From the NCBI GenBank assembly GCA_028554645.1, contig JAQOOI010000012.1, positions 496,001-560,000 of the forward strand: a stretch of DNA of 64,000 nt, read 5' to 3'. A model generated the notes under the pieces. It ran no database searches. It was not told where the DNA came from and saw nothing but the letters and a program-made list of their open reading frames with translations. The first letter of the stretch is position 1; the number at the start of each line of letters is the position of its first letter. The DNA comes from Omphalotus guepiniiformis (lineage: Eukaryota; Basidiomycota; Agaricomycetes; Agaricales; Omphalotaceae). Shown in pieces: positions 61,053 through 64,000 of the stretch. Position numbers and translations under genes: made by a program.

Positions 61053-62963
61053 CTAGTTTTTCGACTCAGAGTTGTTTTCTCGTTTCAAAATCTGCTTAGT
61101 TTCAGATTTAGCTGCTGGTGCCAGATTCTGCAAAGTATTGCAAACCTGACTGAATTGAGCAACAAGGCTGTTGATAGCATCTAATGAACTACTTTGAGAG
61201 GGACCTGCTATAGCCGAATCCTCATCTTCAAAAGCATACAAGTTCTGGTCAACATGAGAGGAAGGTTGTTCCCATCCATGTCTTTTGGCAATTTCCTCAA
61301 TCTTCTCTTTCTTAGACCGAGTATCAGACGGATCAGCTCTTGGCCAATATACTCCATCTTTCAATGCCCATTTACCAGCACTATTCTTGATCATCCACCC
61401 CAACCTGATAAATCTAAGTTGATGTGGACAGTCCATAGATCTATGTCCAGGCTCGTCACACATATAGCAATTGGAGTCAGCATGAGTATTGTTATTCACA
61501 GATGACATCTGGGACGATCTTTGTACACTATTGTGTCCATTAGAGTTCATTCCAGGTCCAGATTGGGAATTTGGAGCATTCATGTTCATCCTAACTGAGC
61601 TAGAAGTTGCTTGGGTCATTTTTGCCAAGTTAGCAACTGTCTCAGATAGCTTTGCAAGAGCTGCCAGATTCGTTTCCTGGGCTTGTCTAATCTGGTTAAA
61701 CTGGTTCTGGTGACTATCCACTGTTGCAGACAATTTCATCGCCCACTGATCTGGTTCTGACTTCACAGTAGATGCTACTTGGTAAGGATCATATAACTTC
61801 CTTGTAGCATTCTGCTCAGTTGTTGGGAGTATCCTAGAGTATCCTTCTGCCAGATTTGGACCATTCAAGAATAAACCAAAGTTGTATCCCCCTGCTCTTT
61901 TTACAGAACAGAGTTTTTCAGCCTCAGACATTACATCTTTCAGAGTAAAAGGGTCATCCTCTCTCTGAACTTGTAAGTGGCCATTGATCACTTTGTTTTC
62001 TAAGCGGTCCAGAAGTTTCCTTCTGAAGGGTTCATCTAGTGCACTCAAGAAACCAGCTACAGCTTCTGAGTTTGATACTACAGGTGTAGTACCAGAAGAT
62101 AGTTTCTCATACTCAATCTCATACTCTCTTTTAAATGCCATCAGTTTCTGAATAGCACCAAGCACTATGAGCTTATATGCATCAATGATAGCATACAATC
62201 TTTGTCTAGATCCCAGTCCTCTATCTGCAGATTCAGGGAAATTTTTCATTAATGCCTCTTTGAAAGCATCCCAATCCAAATCTTTAACAGCTTGAAGCCG
62301 TTGAAACTCTTCACGGGTATGGAACTCCATATATCTGAGTGCCAACATCACTTTAGCCGCATCTGTTTTAGTTCCGGTTGACACAAAGATGCCTTCCAGC
62401 TCTGCCAACCATGCAACCAATTCAGATGGATGTTTCTTATCGAAGATGGGGGCCTGCTTAGAGACTTTAGGTAGTTTCTCATTTTGCAACTCTTTAGCTG
62501 CAGGAACAGGAATCTGCATTCCTGTTGCATTTCCAAAAATGAAGATCTCTTCCATCTCAACAGGTCCTTGGGTAGGTCCTTGTTGTTGGGGAGCTTCATT
62601 CCCAGTAGCATTGTCATGAGTAGACATATTGTTTCTCGGGTTCCTTATTATTTTAACAGGGATTCTTTTATGTGTCAAGGCAAAATATTGAGGACTGTTA
62701 ACAAAGTTCCTCTTATTTTTCTTGTATCTAGCTGAGAGTTCAGATAAATCTGGAGGTGTATTCCGTTCAGGAATCGTACTTAGGGACGAAAGAGACGAAA
62801 GGGAACTTGAATCTGGTTCAGGTATAACTTCTCTCTCTTTTCCTTTGGAACTTTTCCTTCTGGATGACTGGTTCAGTGACAATTCTTCTGTTCCAGCTCT
62901 CTCAGAATTCTTAGTCTTTCTAGGACGTGTGTTTCTCTGTGAGCTGCTAATTTTGACAAGCAA
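61053..62963 (-). CDS. Element B gag
   Basis: 636 codons. Residues 1-110 are basic and Ser-rich (SSRRKSSKGKERE, Ser/Leu repeats). The capsid-like region holds APIFDKKHPSELVAWLAELE, DAAKVMLALRYMEFHTREEF and DWDAFKEALMKNFPE, followed by SNSEAVAGFLSALDEPFRRK. A Gln/Asn/Ser-rich stretch precedes one CCHC zinc knuckle (CYMCDEPGHRSMDC), then LGWMIKNSAGKWALKDGVYW. An internal ATG at residue 112 (MSTHDNATGNEAPQQQ) is an alternative start. It ends SESKN at 61053, where codons TCG AAA AAC TAG give an A-rich stretch suited to slippage into the protease frame. Confidence 0.88.
   Translation of the reverse strand: MLVKISSSQRNTRPRKTKNSERAGTEELSLNQSSRRKSSKGKEREVIPEPDSSSLSSLSSLSTIPERNTPPDLSELSARYKKNKRNFVNSPQYFALTHKRIPVKIIRNPRNNMSTHDNATGNEAPQQQGPTQGPVEMEEIFIFGNATGMQIPVPAAKELQNEKLPKVSKQAPIFDKKHPSELVAWLAELEGIFVSTGTKTDAAKVMLALRYMEFHTREEFQRLQAVKDLDWDAFKEALMKNFPESADRGLGSRQRLYAIIDAYKLIVLGAIQKLMAFKREYEIEYEKLSSGTTPVVSNSEAVAGFLSALDEPFRRKLLDRLENKVINGHLQVQREDDPFTLKDVMSEAEKLCSVKRAGGYNFGLFLNGPNLAEGYSRILPTTEQNATRKLYDPYQVASTVKSEPDQWAMKLSATVDSHQNQFNQIRQAQETNLAALAKLSETVANLAKMTQATSSSVRMNMNAPNSQSGPGMNSNGHNSVQRSSQMSSVNNNTHADSNCYMCDEPGHRSMDCPHQLRFIRLGWMIKNSAGKWALKDGVYWPRADPSDTRSKKEKIEEIAKRHGWEQPSSHVDQNLYAFEDEDSAIAGPSQSSSLDAINSLVAQFSQVCNTLQNLAPAAKSETKQILKRENNSESKN
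61056..61062 (-). other. Possible -1 frameshift site, element B gag/protease
   Basis: Codons TCG AAA AAC lie directly before the gag stop TAG. The heptamer G AAA AAC departs from the A AAA AAC ideal at its first base. The -1 frame is open here (VEKLEFP-MKEIGEE) and joins the protease ORF. Reinitiation at the ATG 8 nt after the stop is the alternative. Confidence 0.4.
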
Positions 62964-63116
62964 ACTCTAAGTTATAAAACTTATAGATGGTTCAACAACT
63001 TCAAGGAAATTGTTGCTAAGTGAGGAACAGGGCAAAGTTCAACACAGAAAAAGTCCAGATTTATTTCCAGACACGTGTAAATACACAGATAGTTCAATTA
63101 TCAAGTCTAAAGCCAC

Positions 63117-63134
63117 CCCTCGCGGTGGGCTCCA
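63117..63134 (-). other. Primer binding site of element B
   Basis: Two bases inside the 5' LTR edge (63137), the minus strand reads TGGAGCCCACCGCGAGGG. It starts with TGG, as needed to pair with a tRNA ending in CCA. I cannot say which tRNA. Confidence 0.6.
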
Positions 63135-63136
63135 GA

Positions 63137-64000
63137 TGTAGTGACTATGAAATGAATGAGAGAGATACTCAAATGAGCACAATCCAACTCAAATCAAAAT
63201 GATGTAGGTTGAGGTGTGACTGGCGTTGTCAGAGATTCCGCACAGTTAGACGCAACAATTGAACTTTGAATCTGCAGGGTTACAGATGTCTTTATCTCAA
63301 TCTGGGTGAAAAATGGCAGAGGGTATCTCAAAACACAAGATTCAGACAGAAGGTAAGGGTGGTTTTCAGGGTTCAGGAGGGAATCAGGACAATCAATCTC
63401 GATGTTTAAACTCGATCCAATGGTCAGACAATGCAGGGAACAGTTTCAGATGCAGCACAGACAGTTTCAGCAGGCAGATTCAGCACAGACAGAACAGTAG
63501 TTTCAGCAAAGATTCAGTATCTCTTTCAATTTATCTGCCACAAGGGACTTTACAGAAGTTTTCACAACTGGATATTTCTCGAACTGAACTCTAAAGAGCC
63601 AGGCTATATTTCGTCTAAGAAGGTTTTCCTGCTTTGGCTTGTAGCTTTGGGCAGTACTTGCTTAAGAAAATCTAAATAGATACTCTGTAAGCTATATATA
63701 CTAAATCATAAAATCAAACATATATCTCGAAATTAAAAGAGTAATCTGAACAGTAAATGAGTCAAAAGTAAGTAAGTATCAATTGAGCAGAGATTGGATT
63801 CTTTTTAGGTAGTTTTCTAGGTAATTTTCCAGTTAGATAGTCAAAATGTAGGAACTTTGGGTATAGATTGGTATAAAAACAGAAATATATCGCTTTGTCC
63901 GCGTTCTAGGTGTGTTAGGGCGTACCCAGGGTATCTAAATAAAGGTCCAGCACATGTAAATAGCAACCAGTATCCTGACAGGTGACATTCTCCTCAGTGC
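63137..64000 (-). repeat. 5' LTR of element B, partial (first 864 bp from its inner edge)
   Basis: Matches 48456-49319 base for base as far as I can see by reading. It starts TGTAGTGACTATG and runs off the end of the window, so the outer edge and target-site duplication are not visible. Confidence 0.88.

Larger units (their letters stand above)
48456..64000 (-). mobile_element. Element B: young Ty3/Gypsy LTR retrotransposon with two antisense accessory genes (5' LTR runs off the window)
   Basis: In minus orientation: 5' LTR (from 63137, continuing past 64000), primer binding site, gag, protease, pol, two plus-strand genes, polypurine tract, 3' LTR (50299-48456). The internal region is about 12.8 kb and all three retroelement ORFs are open. 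The two LTRs show no difference I can see over the 864 bp present in both. The element interrupts element A2 in its integrase. The pol lacks a chromodomain and is clearly distinct from family A. The region 53290-53770 may mark an old recombination joint. Confidence 0.85.

Overview
The window is nuclear DNA of a filamentous basidiomycete, most likely a mushroom-forming Agaricomycete. Almost every gene needs introns of about 50-60 nt with GT..AG ends and CTRAY branch sites. The gene content also fits: an F-box protein, a basidiomycete-type sesquiterpene synthase, a Kre9/Knh1-like secreted protein, PAM17, AHA1, a DUF3429 protein and a chromovirus. All gene calls come from reading the translated sequence; no database search was run. 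Exon ends are approximate where not stated.

Region 1 (1-38150) is the host gene region. In order it holds a DUF3429/TMEM69-like mitochondrial membrane protein (-), a Fus1-like transmembrane SH3 protein (+), a solitary sesquiterpene synthase (-), a SNF2-family ATPase (+), a doubtful gene or pseudogene of a membrane protein, a small secreted Kre9/Knh1-like protein (+), an F-box/WD40 protein (-), AHA1 (-), PAM17 (+, divergent from AHA1), a second transmembrane SH3 protein (-), a very large ankyrin plus AAA+ (Hsp100/ClpB-type) protein (-), an F-box protein (+), a decayed Kre9-like copy (-), a degraded region and a small membrane protein (+). Long gene-free stretches flank the terpene synthase.

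Region 2 (38641-64000) is an MFS transporter relic followed by a nested stack of Ty3/Gypsy LTR retrotransposons. Element A1, a chromovirus on the minus strand, sits in the last coding part of the MFS gene. A 1480-bp solo LTR has split A1's reverse transcriptase. A second A copy (A2) sits in A1's gag. A large, young-looking Ty3/Gypsy element B (from 48456 past the window end) sits in A2's integrase. The right-hand ends of A1, A2 and B lie outside the window.

Element B is the most unusual object. Its two LTRs look identical where both are visible. Its gag, protease and pol lie in three successive -1 frames, with a canonical slippery heptamer at the protease/pol junction. Between pol and the 3' LTR it carries two intron-rich genes on the opposite strand. 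One encodes a protein of about 650 residues with a Cys/His cluster, the other a protein of about 340 residues. Antisense orientation would let their introns survive retrotransposition, because they are not spliceable in the genomic RNA. A short motif containing AGTATCTAAC recurs in these introns, in the LTR and in the element body. I consider this composite element the best candidate for an undescribed system.
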